Assembly: GCF_030056705.1 (NCBI RefSeq)
Contig: NZ_JASHIC010000034.1
Location: forward strand, 1 to 64,000
DNA: 64,000 bases
Direction: 5' to 3'
Origin: Flectobacillus longus
Lineage (GTDB): Bacteria > Bacteroidota > Bacteroidia > Cytophagales > Spirosomataceae
Below the pieces are notes generated by a model. It had not been told where the DNA came from and ran no database searches. It was given only the letters and a program-made list of their open reading frames with translations. Positions 45,418 through 53,586 of the stretch are shown piece after piece (the stretch's first letter is position 1; the number at the start of each line of letters is the position of its first letter). The translations under genes were made by a program, and so were the position numbers.

Positions 45418-46884
45418 CTACTTTTTCAAAAGATATTTGTCAAAAAAACCTCCTCTTTTCAAGCAATACTCTTTAATTGCCGTAGTGTCGCCATAGGCGC
45501 TTTCTTGAAAGGAAAGCATCGAAGTGTAATTTTTTATGAAGGGTTTTTCAATCGTAGTTAGAGGCTTACTTGGTAATATTGCTAAGCCAAAATTACGTAT
45601 TGAATGCAAGCCGCCTATTACAATATATGTTGTTAGAAGATAGACCCCCAATTTCTTCTTTTTCCAGTTATGAATAACCCAAACACTTATCCCACAAGAC
45701 ATTATAGTAAAAGCAGGTATTACTCCACGGATATTCAAATCGTTGTAGAGACCAACTCTATAAATACCTAATATAGCAGTAAAAAACATACTTCCATAAA
45801 TTAACGGACTCCATTCAAAAGAATCTGATTGAATAAAATAAAACCAAATTCCAACATTTGCCAACACATAAATGGCATAGTATATCACCCATAAAGAAGT
45901 TCCTGTCTGCCAAATAAATCCTGTATTGCCACTATTAACTCCTTCTGTACTGATAAAGTAAATCATAAGAGGCATGAATGACGCTACTAACCCAGTCATT
46001 CCTAGTAGCTCTGAAAGCTTTTCTTGCTTGAAAAGTGTTTGAAAATCTTTCAAAAATAAGACCAATACAAACGGGAATAAACCGATACTCGCTAGAGGGC
46101 TCCAATACATAGTAGCAAGCAACATAAGCAGAAGCTCAAGTCGACTAACTTTCTTATTTAAAAATGCTTCTATAACAAAACAGGCTCCCAATACCGCAGG
46201 CAAAGTATGTTGAGGAGCCCAAGCCCAATTGTCCTCAAATTTGGAAAGTACAAGATAAAAATCATTAATAAGAATAAAATAGTGTGGAAAAACTTCTCTA
46301 TGCCACCCTATCCAATCAATCAGGGCATATATTATCCAAGCATTCGGAAATATAATCACAAAGAAAACTAGCACAATACCGTTTTTTTTCACAAAAGTGC
46401 TTATCCACAGCAACACAAAAAATAAACCTATTACACTCCATGCCAAAGCAAAATATCGAGCACTCTCTAACGAAAACCATTTTGCTAATTGGGCAACAGG
46501 TAGATAGTATCCTAAATAGTAACACATGTGTACCTTGTAATCTGGATAGTACAAAGGCCAATCATGTTTAATCAAATCATAATACTTAAAATTATTTGCA
46601 ATAAAGTCTGACTCTTGTCTTTTAAACTCTCCTATTCCTAACAATACATTTATACCTAAAGCCAATGCTAATATTCCTAAAATATGAACCCAGCTATAAT
46701 ATTGGGGAGACATCTCTCTAACTTCATTTGCAGTATCTTTTTTCAAATACCAAAAGAAATATATAACTATTGAGACACTGGCGCTTAGGCCAACAGCAAT
46801 ATTTACCCAAGTCAGCAAGAACAAGATGGATGGGATTAGAAGATAAATAAGAGAAGCGTACTTTAAGATTCGAATCAAATTCAT
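45418..46884 (-). CDS. Polytopic membrane protein, possible GT-C glycosyltransferase
   Basis: 488 residues from the ATG at 46884; an upstream TTG at 46908 lies inside the proB terminator and is rejected. About ten to twelve hydrophobic helices are visible. A large first external loop with FKRQESDFIANN recalls the acidic motif of GT-C enzymes that use polyprenyl-phosphate sugars. Sequence alone does not assign a family. The neighbour on the other strand makes lipid-linked sugars, which fits. It is transcribed in the same direction as proB but after a terminator. Stops of this and the methyltransferase gene are adjacent with no space for a terminator. Confidence 0.65.
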   Translation of the reverse strand: MNLIRILKYASLIYLLIPSILFLLTWVNIAVGLSASVSIVIYFFWYLKKDTANEVREMSPQYYSWVHILGILALALGINVLLGIGEFKRQESDFIANNFKYYDLIKHDWPLYYPDYKVHMCYYLGYYLPVAQLAKWFSLESARYFALAWSVIGLFFVLLWISTFVKKNGIVLVFFVIIFPNAWIIYALIDWIGWHREVFPHYFILINDFYLVLSKFEDNWAWAPQHTLPAVLGACFVIEAFLNKKVSRLELLLMLLATMYWSPLASIGLFPFVLVLFLKDFQTLFKQEKLSELLGMTGLVASFMPLMIYFISTEGVNSGNTGFIWQTGTSLWVIYYAIYVLANVGIWFYFIQSDSFEWSPLIYGSMFFTAILGIYRVGLYNDLNIRGVIPAFTIMSCGISVWVIHNWKKKKLGVYLLTTYIVIGGLHSIRNFGLAILPSKPLTTIEKPFIKNYTSMLSFQESAYGDTTAIKEYCLKRGGFFDKYLLKK

Positions 46885-46901
46885 AATCAAGTAAAGAAGA
46901 C

Positions 46902-46932
46902 AATTCAAAGGGCCGATATGGCCCTTTGAATT
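46902..46932 (-). terminator. Terminator after proB
   Basis: Perfect 13-bp stem, AATTCAAAGGGCC (46902-46914) with GGCCCTTTGAATT (46920-46932), and a 5-nt loop. On the minus strand it is followed by a T/C-rich stretch (GTCTTCTTT). It abuts the proB stop codon. Confidence 0.75.
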
Positions 46933-47967
46933 TTATAGTAATACGATTTCGTCAGCGTTGGCAACCTCAAAATTTTGAGTCTTAAGATTTTGAGCAATCA
47001 CTACTGAAGACTCTCTAGCTCTTGCAATACCAATAACATTGGTCGATTGATCTAAGATTTCAAAAACTTCTCCTCTTTCAAACTCTCCATCAACTTCAAT
47101 AATACCAACTGCTAACAAACTTTTTCGTTTGTTCAGTGCTTCTACAGCACCAGCATCTACCACAACGTTGCCTGCAATAATACTACCGCTACCTAACCAT
47201 TTTTGGCGTGCCGTCAAACTTGCTTCTTGAGGTGCAAACACTGTTCCTGTTTTCTCAGCAACTGCCTCGATGATGCCATCAGGTTGGTTCATACCAAATA
47301 TCACAACTTTGATTCCCATTCGAGTAGCCAACCGAGTATAATTAAGCTTTGAAACCATACCACCCAATCCTAAAGCCGATTTATCAGTATCAACAAACCC
47401 TAATATTTTCTCATCAATTTGCTCAACAAAAGAGATAATTTGCTTTTGGTCATCAAGTAAGCCTCCCACAGAAGTACAAAGCAACAAAGCCGACGCACCA
47501 AAGCCTGTAGCAATTAGAGTAGCCAATTCGTCATTATCCGAAAACTTCAACTCTAAGTTACTTACTACGTCATTTTCATTAGCAATTGGAATAATACCAT
47601 TGTCCCACAACTCTTGATAGGTTTCTTTTAGTTGTAAAAACTGATTACGATTGGCAAAGTGTTGGCGCTCGCAAAGACTTTGAGCAATCGCTATATCGTA
47701 TTGTGAAAAATACTTAGTGTATTTGGCCAACAACAAGGGATTTCCAATAGCCGCCGCCGCTTTGCGTTCAGTGATTGTTCCTTTGTATTCTTTGATAAAG
47801 CCTTTTCCTGCTCCTACTGCACCCGACGATACCAATACAATATGATAATCCTGATGCAAAATTGCTACTTGTCGAGCAATTTCTTGCAAAACAGCCTCGT
47901 TCAATTCTCCACTTTTATGCGTAATGGAGGCCGTTCCAAATTTGATAACTAAAACTGGTTTTGACAT
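46933..47967 (-). CDS. proB: Glutamate 5-kinase
   Basis: 344 residues. Amino-acid kinase domain: VIKFGTASITH, VSSGAVGAGK, IPIANENDVVS, FSDNDELATLIA and the GLGGMVSKLNYTRLA segment. A C-terminal PUA domain (about 260-344: LLAVGIIEVDGEFERGEVFEIL) is as in full-length ProB. It phosphorylates glutamate, the first and feedback-controlled step of proline synthesis. proA is not adjacent, so the pathway is split elsewhere. A candidate promoter lies 90 nt upstream and a terminator directly follows. Confidence 0.95.
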   Translation of the reverse strand: MSKPVLVIKFGTASITHKSGELNEAVLQEIARQVAILHQDYHIVLVSSGAVGAGKGFIKEYKGTITERKAAAAIGNPLLLAKYTKYFSQYDIAIAQSLCERQHFANRNQFLQLKETYQELWDNGIIPIANENDVVSNLELKFSDNDELATLIATGFGASALLLCTSVGGLLDDQKQIISFVEQIDEKILGFVDTDKSALGLGGMVSKLNYTRLATRMGIKVVIFGMNQPDGIIEAVAEKTGTVFAPQEASLTARQKWLGSGSIIAGNVVVDAGAVEALNKRKSLLAVGIIEVDGEFERGEVFEILDQSTNVIGIARARESSVVIAQNLKTQNFEVANADEIVLL

Positions 47968-48054
47968 TTTATATAAATTCTATCATACTGGGGTTAACAG
48001 AACAATGTGTTCTCATGATAACTTCTGCAAACAATACTACAGCAAGTCATACAA

Positions 48055-48062
48055 CAAAGATA
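48055..48062 (-). promoter_or_regulatory. Candidate -7 box for proB
   Basis: The minus strand reads TATCTTTG, fitting TAnnTTTG, 88 nt before the proB ATG. A TTTG lies 14 nt upstream, shorter than the usual spacing, so the -33 element is doubtful. Confidence 0.4.
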
Positions 48063-48117
48063 GAGGAATGAAAAAACAAAAAAATGATAAGGATTGATTT
48101 TCGTGATTTCTCACTCA

Positions 48118-48750
48118 CTATCCTTCTATTTGATTAGGGTCAAAATAAATACTTGGAGTATCAGGAACAAAGCTTCTTGGCTGTTGGATTCCATTTCGGA
48201 GCATCAGTAAATACTCTGCTCTAGGGATTTCGATAGCTCCGTACCTTTTTACATTATCGTTGATAAACTGAGTATCGAGTAGCTCATATTCTTGTTTTCG
48301 TAGATTTTCAATTAAGTAATGAAAAGCTACTTTTGAAGAGTTTGGTTCAAGATAAAACATAGACTCTCCAAAATACACCCCACCAATTGCAACGCCATAA
48401 AGCCCCCCTACAAGTCTATCACCTATATAAGCCTCTACAGAATGTGCCATGCCCATTTTATGCAAATCACAATAAGCTTGTATAATTTCTTCCGAAATCC
48501 ACGTTTCGGGTTCCCCATTACGTGGTAATGCACAATGGCGCATCACAGCTTCAAAATTCCGATTGATATGAATATCGAACAAATTTTTATTCAGAATTGG
48601 CCGTAATGATTTTGAAGGTTTATAGGTCTCGATAGGAATAATGGCACGTGGGTCTGGCGAGTACCAATATAATGAACCATCGGTATCGGCCATAGGGAAT
48701 ATACCATTCATGTACCCATACATCAAATCTTCTGCAGTTAATTCATCCAT
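48118..48750 (-). CDS. aat: Leucyl/phenylalanyl-tRNA--protein transferase
   Basis: 210 residues, normal length. Family signature: YGYMNGIFPMAD near the N-terminus, YWYSPDPRAIIP, then HSVEAYIGDRLVGGLYGVAIGG (given in part), FYLEPNSSKVAF and LLDTQF. It transfers Leu or Phe from tRNA to proteins with N-terminal Arg or Lys, marking them for ClpAP/ClpS degradation (N-degron pathway). Precedes proB on the same strand with 150 nt between; a separate proB promoter is likely. Confidence 0.95.
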   Translation of the reverse strand: MDELTAEDLMYGYMNGIFPMADTDGSLYWYSPDPRAIIPIETYKPSKSLRPILNKNLFDIHINRNFEAVMRHCALPRNGEPETWISEEIIQAYCDLHKMGMAHSVEAYIGDRLVGGLYGVAIGGVYFGESMFYLEPNSSKVAFHYLIENLRKQEYELLDTQFINDNVKRYGAIEIPRAEYLLMLRNGIQQPRSFVPDTPSIYFDPNQIEG

Positions 48751-49364
48751 TTTTAATCTTTATCAATTGGCCAATCGAGGTGTTTATTAAGGTTGAAGTG
48801 TAGAGTGTCCTCTAAAATGCTCCACCTATTTCACTCAAGTGCTCCTGTTTATTAGTGCCTATTAAACCAATTTTAGGGAATTATTGGCATATTTCCAAAC
48901 TCAAATCTCTTAAGCTATTAATGGGTAGCTATAAGTATAAATACTCCCAAAAAACATTCAATAAGTCCAATAAATAGCCCTATATACAGATAAGTATTAT
49001 TAAATTTTCAAACTATTAAAAAAAAATCTTGCATCTTACATTTTGTTTTGGTAAACTTTGCACGATTTTTAGTTTTAATACTTACAAAAAACCAACAGGT
49101 CGTCTTAAATTAGGTAAAAAAAATACTTGAGCTTTCAAGTTCATTTTCACAAAACCTTACAATATCATAGTGAAAAATCTTTTTTTACATATCATCGTTG
49201 AACCTACTGCGTTACCACGCAGGCGACCATTCTTTTTTAGGGTTTGACCCTGACTCTTCCTTTGCTTGCCTATGTGGCAGGTTATCTCATTATCTAGTTT
49301 ATTTTCTGTTTTTATCGAATTAACTCCTTGAACCGTAGCAGGTTAACGCTATCGCTATCATTCA
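48751..49364. other. 614-nt divergent spacer, aat / arginine genes
   Basis: No gene seen. The first 400 nt are AT-rich. A TAAACTTTG at 49052-49060 is a near match to the -7 consensus with one extra base, and a TTTTG lies just upstream. The last 165 nt before the GNAT gene are more G+C-rich and fold into successive hairpins, annotated separately. Confidence 0.5.
49207..49281 (+). promoter_or_regulatory. Structured leader upstream of the arginine genes
   Basis: Three consecutive short hairpins: CTGCGT/ACGCAG (49207-49212 and 49217-49222, loop TACC), AGGGT/ACCCT (49239-49243 and 49247-49251) and CTTGCC/GGCAGG (49265-49270 and 49276-49281, one wobble). GCAGG recurs at 49219, 49277 and 49339. A T6 run (49233-49238) follows the first hairpin. 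This looks like a 5' leader with regulatory structure, such as an attenuator or riboswitch; I recognise no known class. Confidence 0.4.
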
Positions 49365-50084
49365 ATGAATCAATATAAAGTTCAGGTCGCATCCGCTGAA
49401 CACTTACATCTGGCTGAGGCTATTTGTCTCGAAATGGAAGAATCCGCTAAAGCACGCGGAACAGGAATCGCTAAGCGTTCTCCACAATATTTACGTGATA
49501 AAATCAATGAAGGCAAGGCTATCATCGCTATCGATGATAACGGAGAGTTTGTTGGTTTCTGCTATATCGAAACCTGGGAACACGGTAAATTCGTGGCAAA
49601 CTCAGGTTTGATTGTAAAACCAGAATGGCGTAAATACGGTGTAGCTAAAGCTGTAAAAGCTAAAGCGTTTGAACTGTCTCGCAGCAAGTATCCTGATGCC
49701 AAAATCATTGGTATTACTACTTCATTGGCAGTAATGAAAATCAACTCAGAATTGGGTTATGAGCCAACCACCTTCAGCGAACTACCTGTTGACGATGCCT
49801 TCTGGAAAGGTTGTCAATCATGTGTCAACTACGATGTACTTTCACGTACCGATCGCAAGCATTGCTTGTGTACAGGGATGATTTTTGACCCAGAATGGGA
49901 GAAAAAAGCCAAACAGCGTGAATCTGAAGCTTTGGTAACATCAGAGTCGGAGCCAGCACATGGCAATTGGGATTTTTTGAAAGACGTAAAAGTTCTTGAA
50001 CGTTTACTCTCTATCAAAGAAAAAATGTTCTTAAAAATGTCCGAAAGAAGTAAGGAGCGTAAATTAAGAAGAGGGATTGCGTAA
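49365..50084 (+). CDS. GNAT acetyltransferase of the arginine cluster (N-acetylglutamate synthase-like)
   Basis: 239 residues. GNAT core about 8-140: AIDDNGEFVGFCYIE, the acetyl-CoA-binding WRKYGVAKAVKAKA, and NSELGYEPTTF. After the core come C150, C153, H166, C167 and C169 (a Cx2C ... HCxC cluster), then a charged helical tail. Its place 130 nt ahead of argG and the absence of any other acetyltransferase suggest it makes N-acetylglutamate, the first step of arginine synthesis. The role is inferred from context. The cysteine cluster could bind zinc or sense redox state. Confidence 0.75.
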   Translation: MNQYKVQVASAEHLHLAEAICLEMEESAKARGTGIAKRSPQYLRDKINEGKAIIAIDDNGEFVGFCYIETWEHGKFVANSGLIVKPEWRKYGVAKAVKAKAFELSRSKYPDAKIIGITTSLAVMKINSELGYEPTTFSELPVDDAFWKGCQSCVNYDVLSRTDRKHCLCTGMIFDPEWEKKAKQRESEALVTSESEPAHGNWDFLKDVKVLERLLSIKEKMFLKMSERSKERKLRRGIA

Positions 50085-50214
50085 TTGTGCGATTAGGATT
50101 CAGTATCGTACTTTCGGAAAGACAATTGCCCCAATATTTTAATTGAAGTGTATCTTGATCATATAAACAACCAGAAAGAGAGGTACTGTTAAACCATTCT
50201 TTCGAAATAAAAAA

Positions 50215-51417
50215 ATGAGTAAACCAAAAGTATTATTAGCATTTTCAGGAGGCCTTGATACCTCTTTTTGCGTGAAATATCTTTCAGAAGACTGTGGCTA
50301 TGAAGTACATTCGGCCTTGGTAAACACAGGAGGTTTTTCGGCAGAAGAATTGAAAGACATTGAAGAAAAAGCCTATGGACTGGGCGTGGTATCGCACGTA
50401 ACATTGGATGTAGTTGAGAAATACTACAACGATTGTATCCGCTATATGATATTTGGTAATGTATTGAAAAACAATACTTATCCATTATCAGTATCTGCTG
50501 AACGTGTTTTCCAAGCTACTGCTGTGGCTGAGTATGCTAACCAAATCGGTGCCAAAGCGATTGCTCACGGAAGTACAGGCGCAGGCAACGACCAAGTACG
50601 TTTTGACGTTGTATTCAGAATTTTATCTCCTGAGGTAGAAATCATCACTCCTATCCGTGACCTTAAATTGTCGCGTGAGGCCGAAATCGAATACCTAAAA
50701 GAAAAAGGTGTTGTAAGAGAATGGCATAAAGCGGCTTACTCAATCAACAAAGGATTGTGGGGAACTTCAGTTGGTGGTAAAGAAACACTTACTTCAAATG
50801 GATATTTGCCAGAAGAAGCTTGGCCAACTCAAGTAACAAAGTCTGGTGAAGAAACTGTAAAATTACATTTTGAAAAAGGTGAGTTAGCAGGTCTTAACGG
50901 TGAAAAATTATCGCCAGTTGAAACAATTGTAAAACTCAATGAAATTGCCGCACCGTACGGTGTAGGTCGTGATATCCACGTTGGAGATACAATCATTGGT
51001 ATCAAAGGCCGTGTAGGTTTCGAAGCTGCAGCGCCTTTGTTGATTATCAAGGCTCACCATTTGCTTGAAAAACATACATTAACTAAACAACAACTTTACT
51101 GGAAACAAAACATTGCCGAAATGTACGGTACGATGTTACATGAAGGACAATTCTTGGAACCAGTAATGCGCAACTTCGAAACATTCTTGGCAGATACGCA
51201 AGATAACGTTTCGGGTACAGTTGAAATTCATTTGGCACCATACCGCTATTTTGTAGTAGGTATCGAATCACAGTACGACCTAATGTCTTCTATATTTGGC
51301 TCTTATGGTGAAATGAACAATGCTTGGACAGGTGATGATGTCCGAGGATTCTCTAAAATTGTGTCGAATCAAACAATGATTCACCGTAAAGTTACAGACT
51401 TAGCCCAACAGCAATAA
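50215..51417 (+). CDS. argG: Argininosuccinate synthase
   Basis: 400 residues, usual length. PP-loop AFSGGLDTS at 9-17, then the family motifs KAIAHGSTGAGNDQVRFD (given in part), INKGLWGTSVGG and SSIFGSYGEMNNAW. It ligates citrulline and aspartate using ATP. Followed 19 nt later by a strong hairpin terminator, so read-through to argC is probably limited. Confidence 0.96.
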   Translation: MSKPKVLLAFSGGLDTSFCVKYLSEDCGYEVHSALVNTGGFSAEELKDIEEKAYGLGVVSHVTLDVVEKYYNDCIRYMIFGNVLKNNTYPLSVSAERVFQATAVAEYANQIGAKAIAHGSTGAGNDQVRFDVVFRILSPEVEIITPIRDLKLSREAEIEYLKEKGVVREWHKAAYSINKGLWGTSVGGKETLTSNGYLPEEAWPTQVTKSGEETVKLHFEKGELAGLNGEKLSPVETIVKLNEIAAPYGVGRDIHVGDTIIGIKGRVGFEAAAPLLIIKAHHLLEKHTLTKQQLYWKQNIAEMYGTMLHEGQFLEPVMRNFETFLADTQDNVSGTVEIHLAPYRYFVVGIESQYDLMSSIFGSYGEMNNAWTGDDVRGFSKIVSNQTMIHRKVTDLAQQQ

Positions 51418-51435
51418 GAATATTTGTTTTACTTC

Positions 51436-51493
51436 ATGCGACAAATTTTCGTGTTTAGCTTGGGCTACACACGAAAATTTGTCGCATTTTTTT
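51436..51493 (+). terminator. Strong intrinsic terminator between argG and argC
   Basis: Perfect 19-bp stem, 51436-51454 with 51469-51487, and a 14-nt loop, followed by a T-run ending at 51493. The 3' end is only 14 nt before the argC ATG. It may be a partial terminator or attenuator that lowers argC expression relative to argG. Confidence 0.85.
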
Positions 51494-51507
51494 ATCATAT
51501 AAAAAAC

Positions 51508-52467
51508 ATGATTAAAGTAGGAATTATCGGTGGTGCAGGATATACAGGTGGAGAGTTACTCAGAATTTTAATCAATCACCCAGAAGTCGAAATTGTCTTT
51601 GTCAATTCAAAATCACAAGCTGGAAAACCTGTTTATGCTACGCACTCAGATTTGTTAGGCGATACAGAGTTGGTTTTTACGGACGAATTACATACTAATA
51701 TTGATGTAGCCTTCCTTTGTTCAGGACACGGCGAGTCGAAAAAGTTTTTGGAAGCAAACCCTGCCTTTAAGGAAATCAGTATTATTGACTTAAGTACAGA
51801 CTATCGTGACCAATCAGAAGGATTTGTGTATGGATTGGCCGAATTACAAAGAGATAAAATCAAAGGTGCCAAGCATATTGCTAACCCTGGCTGTTTTGCT
51901 ACTTCTATCGAATTGGCCTTGCTACCATTAGCTTCAGCAGGATTAATTCAAGATGCAATTCATATCTCAGCAGTAACTGGCTCTACGGGTGCAGGACAGT
52001 CGTTGTCGGCAACAAGTCATTTCTCTTGGCGTAACAACAATATTTCAATTTATAAGGCTTTTACACATCAGCACTTGACAGAAATTGGCATGACGCTCAA
52101 TGAACTTCAAGCTGATTTTGATCAGCCTATTAATTTTATTCCATACCGTGGAAACTTTACTAGAGGTATCATGGCAAACGTTTATACAAAGTTTGAAGGT
52201 ACTTTAGCAGAAGCGAAAGATTTGTACAAAAAATATTATGCCAATCACCCTTTTACTACAGTAAGCGATGCGGCAATAGATGTAAAACAAGTAGTAAATA
52301 CCAACAAGTGCCTGATTCACTTAGAATTACACAATGGAAATTTACTAATCTCTAGTATTATCGACAACCTTACTAAAGGAGCATCAGGTCAGGCTGTACA
52401 AAATATGAACCTAATTTTTGGATTACCAGAACGAACTGGTTTGGCGCTAAAAAGTGTTGGTTTCTAA
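51508..52467 (+). CDS. argC: N-acetyl-gamma-glutamyl-phosphate reductase
   Basis: 319 residues from the ATG at 51508; the longer frame from 51424 would read through the terminator hairpin. Rossmann motif GGAGYTGGELLR at the N-terminus; catalytic Cys129 in NPGCFATS; IPYRGNFTRGI and SGQAVQNMNLIFG near the end. It reduces the acyl-phosphate to the semialdehyde with NADPH in arginine synthesis. Some Bacteroidota use N-succinyl instead of N-acetyl intermediates; this cannot be told from ArgC alone. Confidence 0.95.
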   Translation: MIKVGIIGGAGYTGGELLRILINHPEVEIVFVNSKSQAGKPVYATHSDLLGDTELVFTDELHTNIDVAFLCSGHGESKKFLEANPAFKEISIIDLSTDYRDQSEGFVYGLAELQRDKIKGAKHIANPGCFATSIELALLPLASAGLIQDAIHISAVTGSTGAGQSLSATSHFSWRNNNISIYKAFTHQHLTEIGMTLNELQADFDQPINFIPYRGNFTRGIMANVYTKFEGTLAEAKDLYKKYYANHPFTTVSDAAIDVKQVVNTNKCLIHLELHNGNLLISSIIDNLTKGASGQAVQNMNLIFGLPERTGLALKSVGF

Positions 52468-52639
52468 GAATGTGCTTTGCTCTGACTTAGAAATTCTGGT
52501 GTAGGTTCTATTCAGACTGATTTATATCATCTTTCCAAGTCGAGTGAATGCTTAATTTTGAAGTTGGAGGTTCTTGGCAATTTTTCAGAATTAAATAACC
52601 TTCTCTTTACCAACAATTTAAACAATCACTCTCTCAAAA

Positions 52640-53485
52640 ATGAAAAAGCTAGTACTATTACTTGGGCTTATTTTACCAACACTGAGCATTGCTCAAGAAA
52701 AACAACCTTATAGTCGCAAAGGGCAAGGATTTGTTTACTGGGGATACAACCGCTCCACTTATACCAAGTCAGATATCACGTTTATTGGTCAAGGCTACAA
52801 CTTTACACTACATGATGTAGTAGCCAAAGATGCTCCCTCTCCTTTAGGACGTGAATATTATGACCCAGCGCTATTTTCGATTCCTCAATTTAATATTCGA
52901 GGAGGATATTTTTTCAGTGATCACTGGGCGGTATCAATCGGTTGGGATCACATGAAATATGTAATGGTCAATGATCAGCAGAGCACTATTACAGGAACTA
53001 TTTCGGCACAGGTATCTAATCCTGCGATTACAGTAAACCCTGCTTATGTGGGCACTTTTGATCATACGCCAATCACAATTAACTCAAAAGATTTTTTAAC
53101 TTTTGAGCATACCGATGGTTTCAACTTTGCCAGTGTTGACCTAGACCGCTATGACAGACTCTGGAAGGCAAAAAATGGTGTACAAGGGCTTGATTGGATT
53201 GTAGGTGGTAGCGTAGGAGCATTTGTTCCTCGAAGTGATGTTCGCTTATTTACCGTAGGCAAAAACAACTACTGGAATGTTGCTGGTTATGGATTTGCCC
53301 TAAAAGCAGGTTTACAGTTTGATATTACCAAACACGTTTTCTTACGCAACGACATCAAAGGAGGTTTTTCTCGTCTAAACAATATCCGAACTACAGGTCG
53401 TGATGGCGATTATGCCAAACAAAGCATTTGGTATTTAGAAGATTATTTTGTTTTAGGCTTCACAATCGGCAAAATGAAGAAGTAA
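52640..53485 (+). CDS. Outer-membrane beta-barrel protein, hypothetical
   Basis: 281 residues. Signal peptide MKKLVLLLGLILPTLSIAQ. The mature part has alternating aromatic/hydrophobic strands and turns (FVYWGYNRSTYTK, FNIRGGYFFSDHWAVSIGWDHMKY, FALKAGLQFDITKHVFLRNDIKGGF) and ends in VLGFTIGKMKK, as small 8- to 12-stranded barrels do. Family not recognised. It lies between argC and the argD-type gene without obvious functional link; hairpins on its downstream side suggest a separate transcript. Confidence 0.75.
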   Translation: MKKLVLLLGLILPTLSIAQEKQPYSRKGQGFVYWGYNRSTYTKSDITFIGQGYNFTLHDVVAKDAPSPLGREYYDPALFSIPQFNIRGGYFFSDHWAVSIGWDHMKYVMVNDQQSTITGTISAQVSNPAITVNPAYVGTFDHTPITINSKDFLTFEHTDGFNFASVDLDRYDRLWKAKNGVQGLDWIVGGSVGAFVPRSDVRLFTVGKNNYWNVAGYGFALKAGLQFDITKHVFLRNDIKGGFSRLNNIRTTGRDGDYAKQSIWYLEDYFVLGFTIGKMKK

Positions 53486-53497
53486 TTATAAAAGACA

Positions 53498-53524
53498 TAG
53501 CTCAGAAATTCGTTTTCTGAGCTA
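53498..53524 (+). terminator. Hairpin after the barrel gene
   Basis: Stem TAGCTCAGAA (53498-53507) with TTCTGAGCTA (53515-53524), loop 7 nt. No immediate T-run, though a T/C-rich stretch follows (53530-53552). Weak terminator at best. Confidence 0.5.
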
Positions 53525-53586
53525 ACGGTTAGTATCTTCTTCTCTTCCTTTTGGGCCATTTTCACTATCTCAAAACTCACAAAGAA

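Noticed and set aside
51424-51507. 28-residue N-terminal extension of ArgC
   Set aside because: It would be translated from the two arms of the terminator hairpin; the ATG at 51508 gives the family-typical start.
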